Shown here: positions 27,068 to 36,168 of the stretch, piece by piece
Layout: each line of letters begins with the position of its first letter
How positions within the stretch are numbered: the first letter of the stretch is position 1
NCBI RefSeq assembly: GCF_009793355.1
Contig: NZ_WTKP01000004.1
Coordinates: 285,322-349,321 of the forward strand
Source of the DNA: Vreelandella zhuhanensis
GTDB lineage: Bacteria > Pseudomonadota > Gammaproteobacteria > Pseudomonadales > Halomonadaceae
Length of the DNA: 64,000 nt
Direction: 5' to 3'
Notes under the pieces: model-generated
What the model was told of the DNA's origin: nothing
What the model saw: the letters and a program-made list of their open reading frames with translations, nothing else
Databases searched by the model: none
Translations under genes and position numbers: made by a program

Positions 27068-27076
27068 TGCTAGAAT
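27068..27076 (+). promoter_or_regulatory. possible extended -10 element of uvrD
   Basis: TGC-TAGAAT lies 33 bases upstream of the uvrD ATG and fits an extended -10 promoter; no good -35 is seen. A LexA box was looked for and not found. Confidence 0.35.
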
Positions 27077-27108
27077 GAGCGCCCATTTTCGACCCGGCAG
27101 CGGCCTGT

Positions 27109-29310
27109 ATGGAAGACGTCACGGCGATTCTCGATTCCTTGAACCCCGACCAGCGCGAGGCGGTCAGCGCCCCCCAGGGTAATCTTCTGGTATTGGCCGG
27201 TGCAGGCTCGGGCAAGACCCGGGTGCTGGTACATCGCATTGCCTGGTTGATGCAGGCCGAAGGCCTTTCGCCTTATGCGTTGCTGGCGGTGACCTTCACC
27301 AACAAGGCCGCCCGCGAGATGCGCACCCGCCTGGAAGTACTTCTCGGCATATCCCTGCGCCATGTATGGGTGGGCACCTTTCACTCCATCGCCCATCGCT
27401 TTTTGCGTACTCACTGGCAGGCGGCGCGTCTGCCGCAAAATTTTCAGATCATCGATTCCGACGACCAGCTACGCCTGGTCAAACGGCTGCTCAAGGATTA
27501 TTCGATCGACGTGGAGAACTTTCCGCCACGCCAGGTGCAGTCGTTCATTTCCGGCTGCAAGGAAGAAGGCCTGCGCGCCCAACAGGTGGACGTTCACGGC
27601 GATGCCTATCTGGGCCAGATGGTCGAATTGTACGAACGCTACCAGCTGACCTGTGAGCGGGGTGGGCTGGTCGACTTCGGTGAACTTCTGCTGCGAAGCC
27701 TGGAGCTGCTGCGCGATAACCCTACGCTTCTGGCCCACTACCGCGAACGTTTCGGCCATGTGCTGGTGGACGAGTTTCAGGACACCAATACCCTGCAGTA
27801 CGCCTGGCTCAAGCTGCTTACCGGCCAACAGACGCCGATGACGGTGGTGGGCGACGACGACCAGTCGATCTATGGCTGGCGCGGCGCCAAGGTAGAAAAC
27901 ATCCGCCGCTTCGAGCAGGAATTTCCCGGCACCCATACCGTGCGCCTGGAACAGAATTACCGCTCCACCAGTGCGATTCTGGATGCCGCCAATGCCCTGA
28001 TCAGCCACAACAGCGAGCGCATGGGCAAGAAGCTGTGGACCGAAGGCGCCCAGGGCGAGCCGATTTCGATCTATGCCGGTTTCAACGACCTGGAAGAAGC
28101 GCGTTTCATCGTCGAGACGATCAAGGAAAAAGTCGCCGAAGGTTTCCTGCGCCGCGAGATTGCCATTCTCTACCGTTCCAACGCCCAATCTCGCCTGTTG
28201 GAGGAAAGCCTGATCCGCCAAGGGGTGCCTTATCGCATCTATGGCGGCCACCGTTTCTACGAGCGCCTCGAGATCAAGAATGCCCTGGCGTACCTGCGCC
28301 TGTTGCTCAACCGCGACGACGATGCCTCGCTGGAGCGAGTGATCAACGTGCCCACCCGGGGTATCGGTACCCGCACGGTGGAAATTCTGCGCTTTCGTGC
28401 CCGCACGGAAAATGTCTCGTTATGGCAGGCGCTTCACGATGCCTTGGCCGACGCCACCCTCAAGGGCCGCGCCGCCAATGCCATCCAGGCCTTCGCCAAT
28501 CTGATCGAACGCCTGGACAACGACTGTGCCGGACTCTCCCTGCATGAAATCATCGATCATGTGATCACCCATACCGGCTTGATCGAACATCACAAGAGCG
28601 AGCGCGGTGAGAAAGGCCAGGCCCGGGTGGAAAACCTCGAAGAGCTGGTCACCGCCGGTCGGGCCTTCACCCAGGGCGATATCTTCGAACCACCGGTGGC
28701 GGGGGAAGGCATGGCCGCCCTGGAAGCCTTCCTGTCGGAAGCGGCACTCAATGCCGGCGATCATGAAGCCGATGAGTTCGAGGACAGTGTCCAGCTGATG
28801 ACACTGCATTCGGCGAAAGGCCTGGAGTTTCCCGTGGTGTTCATCGCCGGCGTCGAGGAAGGCTTATTTCCTCACAAGATGTCGCTGGAGGAACCCGGCC
28901 GCCTCGAAGAGGAACGACGCCTGTGTTACGTGGGTGTGACCCGCGCCATGCATAAGCTTTACCTGACTCATGCTGAAACGCGCCGCCTGCACGGTAAGGA
29001 GATTTTTCCGCGGCCCTCGCGTTTTTTGCGCGAACTTCCCGAGCATCTTTTGGAGGAAGTACGCCTGCGCGGCCAGATCTCTCGGCCGGTCACCGCCTCC
29101 CGCCCGTCGCCTTTTGCCCAGCAAGGCGTGGATGGCGGTGATGACTTGCCCAGCCTGCACGTGGGGCAACGGGTCAGCCATCCCCTGTTCGGGGAAGGCG
29201 TGATTCTCAATGCCGAAGGCGAAGGGGCGCGAGCGCGGGTTCACGTCAGTTTCGAAGGCGAAGGCGATAAGTGGCTGGTGCTGGGCTTTGCCAAGCTGAC
29301 GCCTCTTTAA
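27109..29310 (+). CDS. uvrD: DNA helicase II UvrD
   Basis: Superfamily 1A 3'-5' helicase for nucleotide-excision and mismatch repair, 733 residues. Motif I GAGSGKT (about 29-35), Ia [71 protein letters not shown] are all intact. The C-terminal segment with QRVSHPLFGEGVIL and WLVLGFAKLTPL is the UvrD-type RNA polymerase/UvrB-interacting Tudor-like end, which distinguishes it from Rep (encoded at 54980). Confidence 0.97.
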   Translation: MEDVTAILDSLNPDQREAVSAPQGNLLVLAGAGSGKTRVLVHRIAWLMQAEGLSPYALLAVTFTNKAAREMRTRLEVLLGISLRHVWVGTFHSIAHRFLRTHWQAARLPQNFQIIDSDDQLRLVKRLLKDYSIDVENFPPRQVQSFISGCKEEGLRAQQVDVHGDAYLGQMVELYERYQLTCERGGLVDFGELLLRSLELLRDNPTLLAHYRERFGHVLVDEFQDTNTLQYAWLKLLTGQQTPMTVVGDDDQSIYGWRGAKVENIRRFEQEFPGTHTVRLEQNYRSTSAILDAANALISHNSERMGKKLWTEGAQGEPISIYAGFNDLEEARFIVETIKEKVAEGFLRREIAILYRSNAQSRLLEESLIRQGVPYRIYGGHRFYERLEIKNALAYLRLLLNRDDDASLERVINVPTRGIGTRTVEILRFRARTENVSLWQALHDALADATLKGRAANAIQAFANLIERLDNDCAGLSLHEIIDHVITHTGLIEHHKSERGEKGQARVENLEELVTAGRAFTQGDIFEPPVAGEGMAALEAFLSEAALNAGDHEADEFEDSVQLMTLHSAKGLEFPVVFIAGVEEGLFPHKMSLEEPGRLEEERRLCYVGVTRAMHKLYLTHAETRRLHGKEIFPRPSRFLRELPEHLLEEVRLRGQISRPVTASRPSPFAQQGVDGGDDLPSLHVGQRVSHPLFGEGVILNAEGEGARARVHVSFEGEGDKWLVLGFAKLTPL

Positions 29311-29426
29311 ACGGGGCAACCCGCTTGCCCGACAAAACCACCATGACGCATACTGACCGCCGGACATAGGCATGCCACCTTATGCATATGTATAAAAAAT
29401 CAGACAATTTCCGGAGTCACTCTGCC

Positions 29427-30518
29427 ATGATGCAACGTCGCAATTTCCTCAAGACCGTCGGCATCGGCGCCGCCGGCGTCGCTGCCGCGCCCTTTGTTTC
29501 CACTGCCAGTGCCCAGGAAACCATCACCTGGGATATGGTCACTTCCTGGCCCAAGAACTTTCCGGCGCTCGGCACCGGTGCCAATGATTTCGCTGCACGT
29601 ATCGAAGCGCTTTCAGGCGGACGCATGCGTATTCGCGTACACGGCGCCGGTGAACTGGTGCCTGCGATGGAAGTCTTTGACGCCGTGGCGGCGGGCACCG
29701 CTGAAATGGGGCACTCGGCTTCTTATTACTGGCGCGGCAAGGTCGCCGCTTCCCAGTTCTTCACCGCCGTGCCTTTCGGGATGAATACCACCGAAACCAA
29801 CTCCTGGTTGTACCATGGCGATGGGCAGGATCTGTGGGACATGATCTACGCCAAGCACAACCTCAAACCCTTTGCGGTCGGCAATACCGGTGCCCAGATG
29901 GCGGGCTGGTTCAAGAAGGAAATCAACTCGCTCGACGATATGCAGGGACTCAAGCTCCGCCTGCCCGGGCTTGCCGGCGAAGCCATGAACGGCATCGGCG
30001 TTACCACCGTGAATATGCCGGGCTCGGAAATATTCACCTCCATGCAGACCGGGGTACTGGATGCTGCCGACTGGGTAGGTCCGTATAATGACCTGGCCTT
30101 CGGCCTGCACCAGGTGGCGGATTATTACTATACGTCGGCATGGAACGAACCCAGCGCAATTCTGGAAGGCACCGTCAATCTGGATGCCTGGAACGCCTTA
30201 CCCGACGATCTCAAGGCGATTGTCACTGAAGCCGCTCGCGCGTCCAACTTGGCAATGATCAGTGAATTTGCCTTCCGCAATGCGCAGGCCCTGGACGCCT
30301 TGGTCAACAAACACAACGTCCAGCTGCGCACTTTCCCGGAAGACGTCATGCAGGCCCTGTATGAATCATCGCAGGAGGCGATTCAACAGCAGGTCGAGGC
30401 CGACGAGGAATCACGCATGGTCTACGAGTCCTACGCAGCATTCCAGAAGCTGGTGCGTCCGTTCACCGACATAAGTGAATACGCTTACCTGAAAAACCGC
30501 GATAACGTCATTTCCTGA
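29427..30518 (+). CDS. TRAP transporter substrate-binding protein (DctP type), Tat-exported
   Basis: 363 residues. A twin-arginine signal peptide (MMQRRNFLKTVGIGAAGVAA, cleavage after ASA) precedes a periplasmic DctP-like binding domain. The conserved Arg that clamps carboxylates fits in MQGLKLRLPGLAGE, followed by the MPGSEIFTSMQTGVLDAADWVGP segment typical of 2-oxoacid-binding TRAP proteins such as TakP. No small (DctQ) or large (DctM) membrane subunit is adjacent, so it is an orphan in this window. An upstream in-frame ATG (29382) lies outside the signal-peptide pattern. A terminator follows. Confidence 0.92.
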   Translation: MMQRRNFLKTVGIGAAGVAAAPFVSTASAQETITWDMVTSWPKNFPALGTGANDFAARIEALSGGRMRIRVHGAGELVPAMEVFDAVAAGTAEMGHSASYYWRGKVAASQFFTAVPFGMNTTETNSWLYHGDGQDLWDMIYAKHNLKPFAVGNTGAQMAGWFKKEINSLDDMQGLKLRLPGLAGEAMNGIGVTTVNMPGSEIFTSMQTGVLDAADWVGPYNDLAFGLHQVADYYYTSAWNEPSAILEGTVNLDAWNALPDDLKAIVTEAARASNLAMISEFAFRNAQALDALVNKHNVQLRTFPEDVMQALYESSQEAIQQQVEADEESRMVYESYAAFQKLVRPFTDISEYAYLKNRDNVIS

Positions 30519-30563
30519 CACTAGCGAGACAGTCAGTAGAGGCTCCGCCATGGCAGAGCATCC

Positions 30564-30586
30564 AAGGGCGCCTTCCGGGCGCCCTT
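30564..30586 (+). terminator. terminator after the TRAP binding-protein gene
   Basis: AAGGGCGCC (30564-30572), 5-base loop, GGCGCCCTT (30578-30586), then ATT. Strong stem with a weak T tract; it also covers the end of the convergent thioesterase gene. Confidence 0.7.
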
Positions 30587-30595
30587 ATTGGTGGC

Positions 30596-31018
30596 TCAAG
30601 CGTTGTCATCCTGTACAGCGCGAATCCGACCATTATCATCCAGCGCCACCATCACGAAGCGGGCTTCGGTGACTTTCTGGCGTTCGTCCAGGCTGCATCC
30701 ATGAGGCGGACGCACCCACACTTCTACGTCTATCTTGATTGAACTGCGGCCAATCTCACGTACTGCCGTATAAACACTTACCATTGACCCTGCCCGCACC
30801 GGGCTCAGGAAATCCATGGCTTCGATAGCCACCGTTGCGGTACGCCCACCGGCTTTGCGTCCCGCGGCAAGCTCTGCGGCCTGATCCATGTGGCTGACAA
30901 GCCAGCCCCCGGAAATATCGCCGTATAAATTGGTATCCTGGCGCGCTGCCAGAAGCTTCAAGGTGAGCTGCCCTTGGGGAGCCGGTGCATCATCCAGATC
31001 GGTTTCAAGAACGTTCAT
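30596..31018 (-). CDS. acyl-CoA thioesterase, YciA-like hotdog protein
   Basis: 140 residues, single hotdog domain. LAARQDTNLYGDISGGWLVSHMDQAAELAA is the YciA/BACH-type signature, with the Asn-x-x-Gly-Asp-Ile segment holding the catalytic Asp region. It hydrolyses acyl-CoAs; chain specificity is unknown. No obvious Shine-Dalgarno site precedes the ATG. It is monocistronic and divergent from cysZ. Confidence 0.88.
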   Translation of the reverse strand: MNVLETDLDDAPAPQGQLTLKLLAARQDTNLYGDISGGWLVSHMDQAAELAAGRKAGGRTATVAIEAMDFLSPVRAGSMVSVYTAVREIGRSSIKIDVEVWVRPPHGCSLDERQKVTEARFVMVALDDNGRIRAVQDDNA

Positions 31019-31264
31019 GGTCGCTTCGCTTTACAAGGTTATTGTTATAAAAGAGAAAAAGGGTAATCCAAATCGGGCGCGAGACTATCACAACCTCTGG
31101 CAACATGGCGTAAAAGTGTGGCGAGACGCCTCTTGGCTCGATTTGCTGCATTGCAGTAAGCTGAGTCTTCAGTAAAGCACAGGATCCAGATGTGGTGAAG
31201 ACCTTCCATCCCACACGGCTAGTGCTCGATGTATTTATATTGCTCATCTTCTGGGACACCACCC

Positions 31265-31996
31265 ATGCTGAATGCTTCCACCGCCCTGCTTAGGGGAACC
31301 CGCCTGGTCTATAGTCGGGGGCTACGCCGTTACGTCTTCATTCCCATCCTGGTCAATCTGCTGGTCTACGTGAGTATGCTGCACTATGTCATCACTCACT
31401 TCAGCGGCTGGCTCGAAGGATGGATGGCCATGGTGCCCGCTTGGCTCGACTGGCTATCCTGGCTGATCTGGCCGTTATTCATGCTGAGCCTGGTGGTGGT
31501 GGTGTTCTTCACCTTTACCTTGGTCACGCATTTTATCGCCGCCCCTTTTTACGGTTTCCTGGCCGCCAAGGTAGAAATTCAGGCGACCGGGCGTCAGCCT
31601 CTGGATGATCGCGGTCTAGCCAGAACGGCCGTGGATGCCTTGGGGCGCGAACTGGTCAAGCTGGCGTATATTTTACCAAGGGCCGTCCTGCTGTTCATTA
31701 TTAGCTGGATTCCCGGCCTCAACCTGTTCGCCCCCTTGCTCTGGGCACTGTTTTCCGCCTGGGTCATGGCGATCACCTACCTTGACTATCCGATGGATAA
31801 CAACAAGGTTACCTTCGCCGAGATGCGCAAACGTTTAAACGCCCATTGGTGGCAGAGCCTAAGCTACGGCGGGCTGGTCATCCTGATTACCTGGCTACCC
31901 TTGGCCAACCTCTTTCTGATTCCCGGCGCCGTGGCTGGTGCGGTATTGATGTGGGATCGCCATTATCGTGAGCAACGCGACATGGTGACCCAGTAA
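31265..31996 (+). CDS. cysZ: sulfate transporter CysZ
   Basis: 243 residues from the ATG at 31265. Four or more hydrophobic spans and the CysZ signatures RRYVFIPILVNLLVY, THFIAAPFYGFLAAKVE and PMDNNKVTFAEMRKRL, matching the family over its whole length. It imports sulfate for cysteine synthesis. No other cys genes are adjacent. The frame is open 12 codons further upstream, but that part lacks family support. Confidence 0.92.
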   Translation: MLNASTALLRGTRLVYSRGLRRYVFIPILVNLLVYVSMLHYVITHFSGWLEGWMAMVPAWLDWLSWLIWPLFMLSLVVVVFFTFTLVTHFIAAPFYGFLAAKVEIQATGRQPLDDRGLARTAVDALGRELVKLAYILPRAVLLFIISWIPGLNLFAPLLWALFSAWVMAITYLDYPMDNNKVTFAEMRKRLNAHWWQSLSYGGLVILITWLPLANLFLIPGAVAGAVLMWDRHYREQRDMVTQ

Positions 31997-32079
31997 CGCC
32001 TTTTTCTGGATGGCAGCGCTATGATGTCGTCTGGCAATTCACTGCTCACTTGCTCAAGCTCACTTACCCAGGACAATTC

Positions 32080-32565
32080 ATGATGCGCTTTTCTCTTGTG
32101 ACTCTTGTCACCGCAGGCCTGCTCGCCGCGGGTGGCGCGCAGGCTCAGGATGTAAGCCCTGAAGGGCTACATCTGTTGCACCCGTTTGCCACCCCTACGC
32201 CACCCAGCGTGCCTCATGGTGCGGCGTACCTGTCCATTAGCGTGGAAGACGATACCCCGGCGGTCCTCGTCGGTGCCCGTACCCCCGTCAGTGAGAGCGT
32301 GGAAATACACGACATGAGCATGGACGATGGCATCATGCGCATGCGCCGTATCGAGCAGCTCGAAGTGGAACCCGGCACGACCCAAGTTATGCGCCCCGGC
32401 GGCGGCTATCATCTGATGTTGATGAACCTGGTCAGCCCACTCCAGGCAGGCGAGCGCTTTCCGCTGACGCTTGAGTTTGCTCACCGCGGCGATATTGAAG
32501 TGGAGGTTGACGTACAGGCCCCACCGGAAGATAGCTCAATGAGTATGGAACACGCTCAGCACTGA
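32080..32565 (+). CDS. periplasmic copper chaperone PCu(A)C
   Basis: 161 residues: signal peptide to GGAQA, then a cupredoxin-like PCu(A)C domain (about 40-150). The copper ligands form the expected H(M)x10Mx21HxM pattern: His-Asp-Met in VEIHDMSMDD, Met in VMRPGGG and His-Leu-Met in YHLMLM. A Met/His tail (SSMSMEHAQH) may bind more copper. These proteins pass copper to the Cu-A centre of cytochrome oxidase. AGGA is 7 bases before the ATG. No SCO-like gene is adjacent. Confidence 0.9.
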   Translation: MMRFSLVTLVTAGLLAAGGAQAQDVSPEGLHLLHPFATPTPPSVPHGAAYLSISVEDDTPAVLVGARTPVSESVEIHDMSMDDGIMRMRRIEQLEVEPGTTQVMRPGGGYHLMLMNLVSPLQAGERFPLTLEFAHRGDIEVEVDVQAPPEDSSMSMEHAQH

Positions 32566-32588
32566 GGCATACCAGGCCCGAGCGGTTG

Positions 32589-33479
32589 TTATGCGCCGCT
32601 CGGCCACAGGCTCAGAGCGATGCCGGCAAAGACCAGCAGACCCGACCAGTGGTTGTTCAAGAACGCCTGAAAGCAATGGTCGCGCTGACGATCACGAATC
32701 AGGTACTGCTGATAGACAAAGGTCGCCGCCATGGCGGCCAGCCCCAGCCAGAAGAAACCGCCCAGCGCCAGGCGAACACCCACCCAACCCAGCAATAGCA
32801 AGGTGACTAACTGCAGTACGCCGATCATCAAGCGATCGGCCCGGCCGAACAGTACCGCCGTCGACTTGATGCCGATTTTCAGGTCGTCCTCACGATCGAC
32901 CATGGCGTACTGGGTATCGTAAGCCACCGTCCAGGCGACGTTGGCGGCAAACAACAGCCAGGCTTCAAGAGGCACGTGCCCCAGAACGGCGCCGAAGGCC
33001 ATGGGAATCGCCCAGGAGAACGCCGCCCCCAGAAATGCCTGAGGAAAATGCGTATAGCGCTTCATGAACGGGTAGATGAACGCCAGCACCACCCCTACCA
33101 GCGACAGCATGACGGTAAACAGGTTGGTGAACCACACCAGCACGAAGGCCGCCAGCACCAGCATGACGAACAATGCCTGCGCCTCACCTTCTCCGATACG
33201 CCCGGTCGCCAGGGGGCGATGCTTGGTGCGTTTGACGTGGCCATCGAAGTGTCGGTCGGCGTAATCATTGATCACGCAACCGGCGGCACGCATCAGATAA
33301 ACCCCAACGATAAAGATCAGCAATACATCGCGACCTGGAATCCCCTCGGCGGCCACCCACAGCGCCCAGAGCGTCGGCCACATCAAAAGCCAGGTGCCGA
33401 TCGGGCGATCCAGGCGCATCAGGTGCAAGAAATCGGGCACGCGCGCCAGTCCCAAAGGCCGCAGCAGGGAACGATCCAT
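32589..33479 (-). CDS. ubiA: 4-hydroxybenzoate octaprenyltransferase UbiA
   Basis: Membrane prenyltransferase of ubiquinone synthesis, 296 residues, eight or nine transmembrane spans. The two Asp-rich motifs are [15 protein letters not shown] (about 74-88) and [20 protein letters not shown]. The start at 33479 has GAGGTAATC just upstream; an alternative ATG at 33503 adds 8 residues. It follows ubiC on the same strand after 59 bp, together making an ubiC-ubiA operon. Confidence 0.96.
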   Translation of the reverse strand: MDRSLLRPLGLARVPDFLHLMRLDRPIGTWLLMWPTLWALWVAAEGIPGRDVLLIFIVGVYLMRAAGCVINDYADRHFDGHVKRTKHRPLATGRIGEGEAQALFVMLVLAAFVLVWFTNLFTVMLSLVGVVLAFIYPFMKRYTHFPQAFLGAAFSWAIPMAFGAVLGHVPLEAWLLFAANVAWTVAYDTQYAMVDREDDLKIGIKSTAVLFGRADRLMIGVLQLVTLLLLGWVGVRLALGGFFWLGLAAMAATFVYQQYLIRDRQRDHCFQAFLNNHWSGLLVFAGIALSLWPSGA

Positions 33480-33538
33480 GATTACCTCGTGAATAAAAAC
33501 CATTGAGCGTGAATAGAAAAACCCATCGAGAGAGTAGC

Positions 33539-34087
33539 CTAGCGCGAAGGCAGCGCCAGTTCATCCGCCATTTCGGTCAAAAAATATTCCTGCACCAGTA
33601 ACGACAGAGCGCCATGGCGAAACACCGAACGCCGTGCCCAAGGGCCTTTTGCCTGAACAAGCTCCGCCTGAGCAAAGCGGGCCGAGTGATTGCTGACCTC
33701 CAGGGGGCCGCGCACCAGATCCGGCTGCTGGAACAACCAGCTGCCCAGCGAACGCTCCCCAAGCCGCTCCAGGCGTTGCCCGCGCAATTGGGAAAGCGGC
33801 GCCACCGAGCGAGCCACCACCCAAGGCGTCTCGTCCAGGCACAGCGCCACTTCACGCAACCAGGCATGCCGGCCCAGGGGAATTCCCAGCGCCCGAGCCT
33901 CATCGGGTAAAGGGCGCCCCACTTCCTGGCGCAGCAGCTTGACGCGAAAAGCTCGTTCTTTGCCCGCTCGGGTCAAGCGTGTGGTCAGCGAATCGGTGGA
34001 TGCAACCCACTGCCACCAAGCATGACTCATGGCCGGTCGCGCCGCTGCCACCGGACGCCAGACAGGAAAAATAACATCAAGCGTCAC
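33539..34087 (-). CDS. ubiC: chorismate lyase UbiC
   Basis: Makes 4-hydroxybenzoate and pyruvate from chorismate, the first committed step of ubiquinone synthesis. 182 residues from a GTG with GGAG six bases upstream; somewhat longer than E. coli UbiC (165). The SLTTRL, HAWLREV-LC and [12 protein letters not shown] segments align with the family's TLTxxL, YWLREILL and WGRRSRLR. It starts the ubiC-ubiA operon and is divergent from the rubredoxin-reductase gene. Confidence 0.9.
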   Translation of the reverse strand: MTLDVIFPVWRPVAAARPAMSHAWWQWVASTDSLTTRLTRAGKERAFRVKLLRQEVGRPLPDEARALGIPLGRHAWLREVALCLDETPWVVARSVAPLSQLRGQRLERLGERSLGSWLFQQPDLVRGPLEVSNHSARFAQAELVQAKGPWARRSVFRHGALSLLVQEYFLTEMADELALPSR

Positions 34088-34158
34088 TGCGCTCTCCGCA
34101 AAAAATAGCCGTGCGCCTAGTGTAACATGGTGGCCAAACAGGTTTTTCAGGTGAAACT

Positions 34159-35331
34159 ATGCACGCTTCCAACCACCCCGTGGTGATAGTCGGCAGTGGT
34201 ATGGCCGGTGTCGGCCTGGTACGCGCCCTCAGGAAACTGGATACCCAGCGTCCGATCACTTTGGTCAGCCGGGACAGCGGCAGCGAATATTCCAAACCGC
34301 TGCTCTCTACCGGTTTCGCCAAAGGGCTTTCGCCTGAAAGCCTCGCAGTACGTTCAGCCACCGACCTCGCGGCACAACTCGATATCAACGTACTCACCCA
34401 TACCTCGGTCAGCGCGATCGATGTTGCGCGGCGTGAACTGCTTTTCGCCGATAATACGCACCAAGCCTATAGCGACCTGGTGCTGGCCACCGGTGCCGCA
34501 CCGCGGGTGCCTTTTGTGATTCCTGAAACGCTAACCTCGCGCCTGTTCACGATCAACGACCTTGACGACTACCATCGATTTCACACAGCCCTGAGCCAAA
34601 TCAACGGTTCAGTGCGGGTGGCGATCATCGGGGCCGGCTTGGTGGGCTGTGAATTCGCCAACGACTTGCATGCCGGTGGGCATCAGGTACGTATTATCGC
34701 CCCGGAGGCCGCGCCCTTACCTCGTTTATTGCCACCTCCGTTAGGCAAGGCACTGGGCAGTGCCTTCGTCGAGGCCGGTATTCATCTTGAATTGGGACGC
34801 ACCATCACCGAGCTGGCCCTCTCCGGCAACGACGTCAGCATTCACCTGGATAATGCGGCCATCGTTACGGCGGATATCGTGCTCATGGCCACCGGCCTTG
34901 CACCGCGCAGCGAGCTTGCGCAACGTGCCGGCATCCATGCCGATACCAGCGGCATTCACGTGGATCGTACTCTACAAACCTCCCAGCCCGGGATTTATGC
35001 GTTAGGCGATGCAGCCTGCGTGGATAGCCTCAATGCCATGTACGTTCAGCCGCTACAAGCCAGCGCCAAGGCACTGGCAGCCACCCTGAGCGGCACGCCC
35101 ACCGAGGTAAGTTTCGGCGCCTGGCCGGTCATCGTGAAAACGCCGCTGCTACCGGTAGTTGCCTTGCCACCACTTCAGACGCCTGCGCACTGGCGAATCG
35201 AAGGCGAAGAACGCAATTTCAGTGCCTTGGCCGAAGACAAAGACGGACGTTTGATTGGTTTTGCGTTGACAGGCAGCTGCGTGAGAAGGAAAGTGGAGCT
35301 TTCCAGAGCGGCACCAGCACTGCTAGGCTGA
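34159..35331 (+). CDS. rubredoxin reductase-like FAD-dependent oxidoreductase
   Basis: 390 residues. N-terminal FAD motif VIVGSGMAGVGL, NAD motif VAIIGAGLVGCEFAN and second FAD motif GIYALGDAACVD. The overall pattern matches pseudomonad rubredoxin:NAD reductase (RubB/AlkT), which also lies between ubiC and an HU gene. It would pass electrons from NADH to rubredoxin. In pseudomonads rubredoxin genes sit just before it; here none is present between ubiC and this gene, so the electron acceptor must be elsewhere or different. Confidence 0.87.
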   Translation: MHASNHPVVIVGSGMAGVGLVRALRKLDTQRPITLVSRDSGSEYSKPLLSTGFAKGLSPESLAVRSATDLAAQLDINVLTHTSVSAIDVARRELLFADNTHQAYSDLVLATGAAPRVPFVIPETLTSRLFTINDLDDYHRFHTALSQINGSVRVAIIGAGLVGCEFANDLHAGGHQVRIIAPEAAPLPRLLPPPLGKALGSAFVEAGIHLELGRTITELALSGNDVSIHLDNAAIVTADIVLMATGLAPRSELAQRAGIHADTSGIHVDRTLQTSQPGIYALGDAACVDSLNAMYVQPLQASAKALAATLSGTPTEVSFGAWPVIVKTPLLPVVALPPLQTPAHWRIEGEERNFSALAEDKDGRLIGFALTGSCVRRKVELSRAAPALLG

Positions 35332-35463
35332 TTTTCGTTACATTCAAGGCTAGGCTGGGTAAGCCTGTTACGCTCGACTTGCTGTTACCGGGTTGTCGTT
35401 CCAACGCCTCGTTAGCAACAAGCATTTTATTTAACCACTGCCATCGCTACAACGGAGTCCCCC

Positions 35464-35736
35464 ATGCGCAAACCCGAACTCGCTGCTGCCATTGCCGAAG
35501 GTGCCGATCTGTCCAAGGATAAAGCCGGCCAGGTACTTAACGTGATCCTCGACGAAATCACCAACAGTGTCGCCCAGGGCGATGACGTGGCCTTGATCGG
35601 CTTTGGTACTTTCACCGTGCGTGAACGTGCCGCTCGTACCGGCAAGAATCCGCAAACCGGCGAGCCATTGCAGATCCCCGCCAGCAAGAACGTAGCGTTC
35701 AAGCCCGGCAAAGCGCTCAAGGACGCGGTTTCCTGA
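35464..35736 (+). CDS. HU-family DNA-binding protein
   Basis: 90 residues, HU/IHF fold. Starts MRKPELAAAIAEGADLSKDKA, then ALIGFGTFTVRERAARTGKNPQTGE with the DNA-intercalating arm motif and a basic C-terminus VAFKPGKALKDAVS. A nucleoid-associated architectural protein; a paralogue of the main HU in pseudomonads occupies the same position. GGAG precedes the ATG. Its TGA overlaps the next ATG by one base. Confidence 0.95.
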   Translation: MRKPELAAAIAEGADLSKDKAGQVLNVILDEITNSVAQGDDVALIGFGTFTVRERAARTGKNPQTGEPLQIPASKNVAFKPGKALKDAVS

Positions 35737-36092
35737 TGAAGCTGAAACTGACGCTGTGGTTCCTGGGCTTTCTGCTCAAGCGAGCCCTGCGCCGCAAGCC
35801 GCGCTTTCGCGAGCAACTTGAGCGCATGCGCGGCCTGGATTGGGGCATTGCTACGGAAGATCTGACGATCGCCCGTTATTACCGCATGACGCCCAGAGGT
35901 ATTATCACCGGCAAAGGACTGCCGGTGGATCTTGATCTCGAGCTACGCTTCGATGACCAGGACACCGCACTAGAAATTCTCAAGAAACCCACCCAAAAAG
36001 CCTTTCTCGATGGCATGATGACAGGCAAGGTCCGCCTAGTCGGCGATTCATCCGACATGACCAAGCTACAGAAACTACTCAAGCACTTGTGA
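35736..36092 (+). CDS. SCP2-like small protein
   Basis: 118 residues. The N-terminus has a short hydrophobic helix (LTLWFLGFLLKRAL) followed by basic residues, then a domain (about 30-115) reminiscent of SCP2/lipid-transfer modules (GIITGKGLPVDLDLELRFDDQDTALEILKKPTQKAFLDGMMTGKVRLVGD). Its translation is coupled to the HU gene (TGATG). A similar protein follows the HU gene in pseudomonads. Function unknown. Confidence 0.75.
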   Translation: MKLKLTLWFLGFLLKRALRRKPRFREQLERMRGLDWGIATEDLTIARYYRMTPRGIITGKGLPVDLDLELRFDDQDTALEILKKPTQKAFLDGMMTGKVRLVGDSSDMTKLQKLLKHL

Positions 36093-36168
36093 ACGTTCAA
36101 GCAGTTGTGAATGCTCGAGTCGTCCATACCCGTCCTCAAGGGCTATACGTAAGTGCCACTTAACTAGC

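Noticed and set aside
27045..27108. Possible LexA box before uvrD
   Set aside because: CTGT is present, but no ACAG at the required spacing.
31019..31264. Short open frames between the thioesterase and cysZ
   Set aside because: No ribosome-binding sites or family-like composition; treated as the divergent promoter region.
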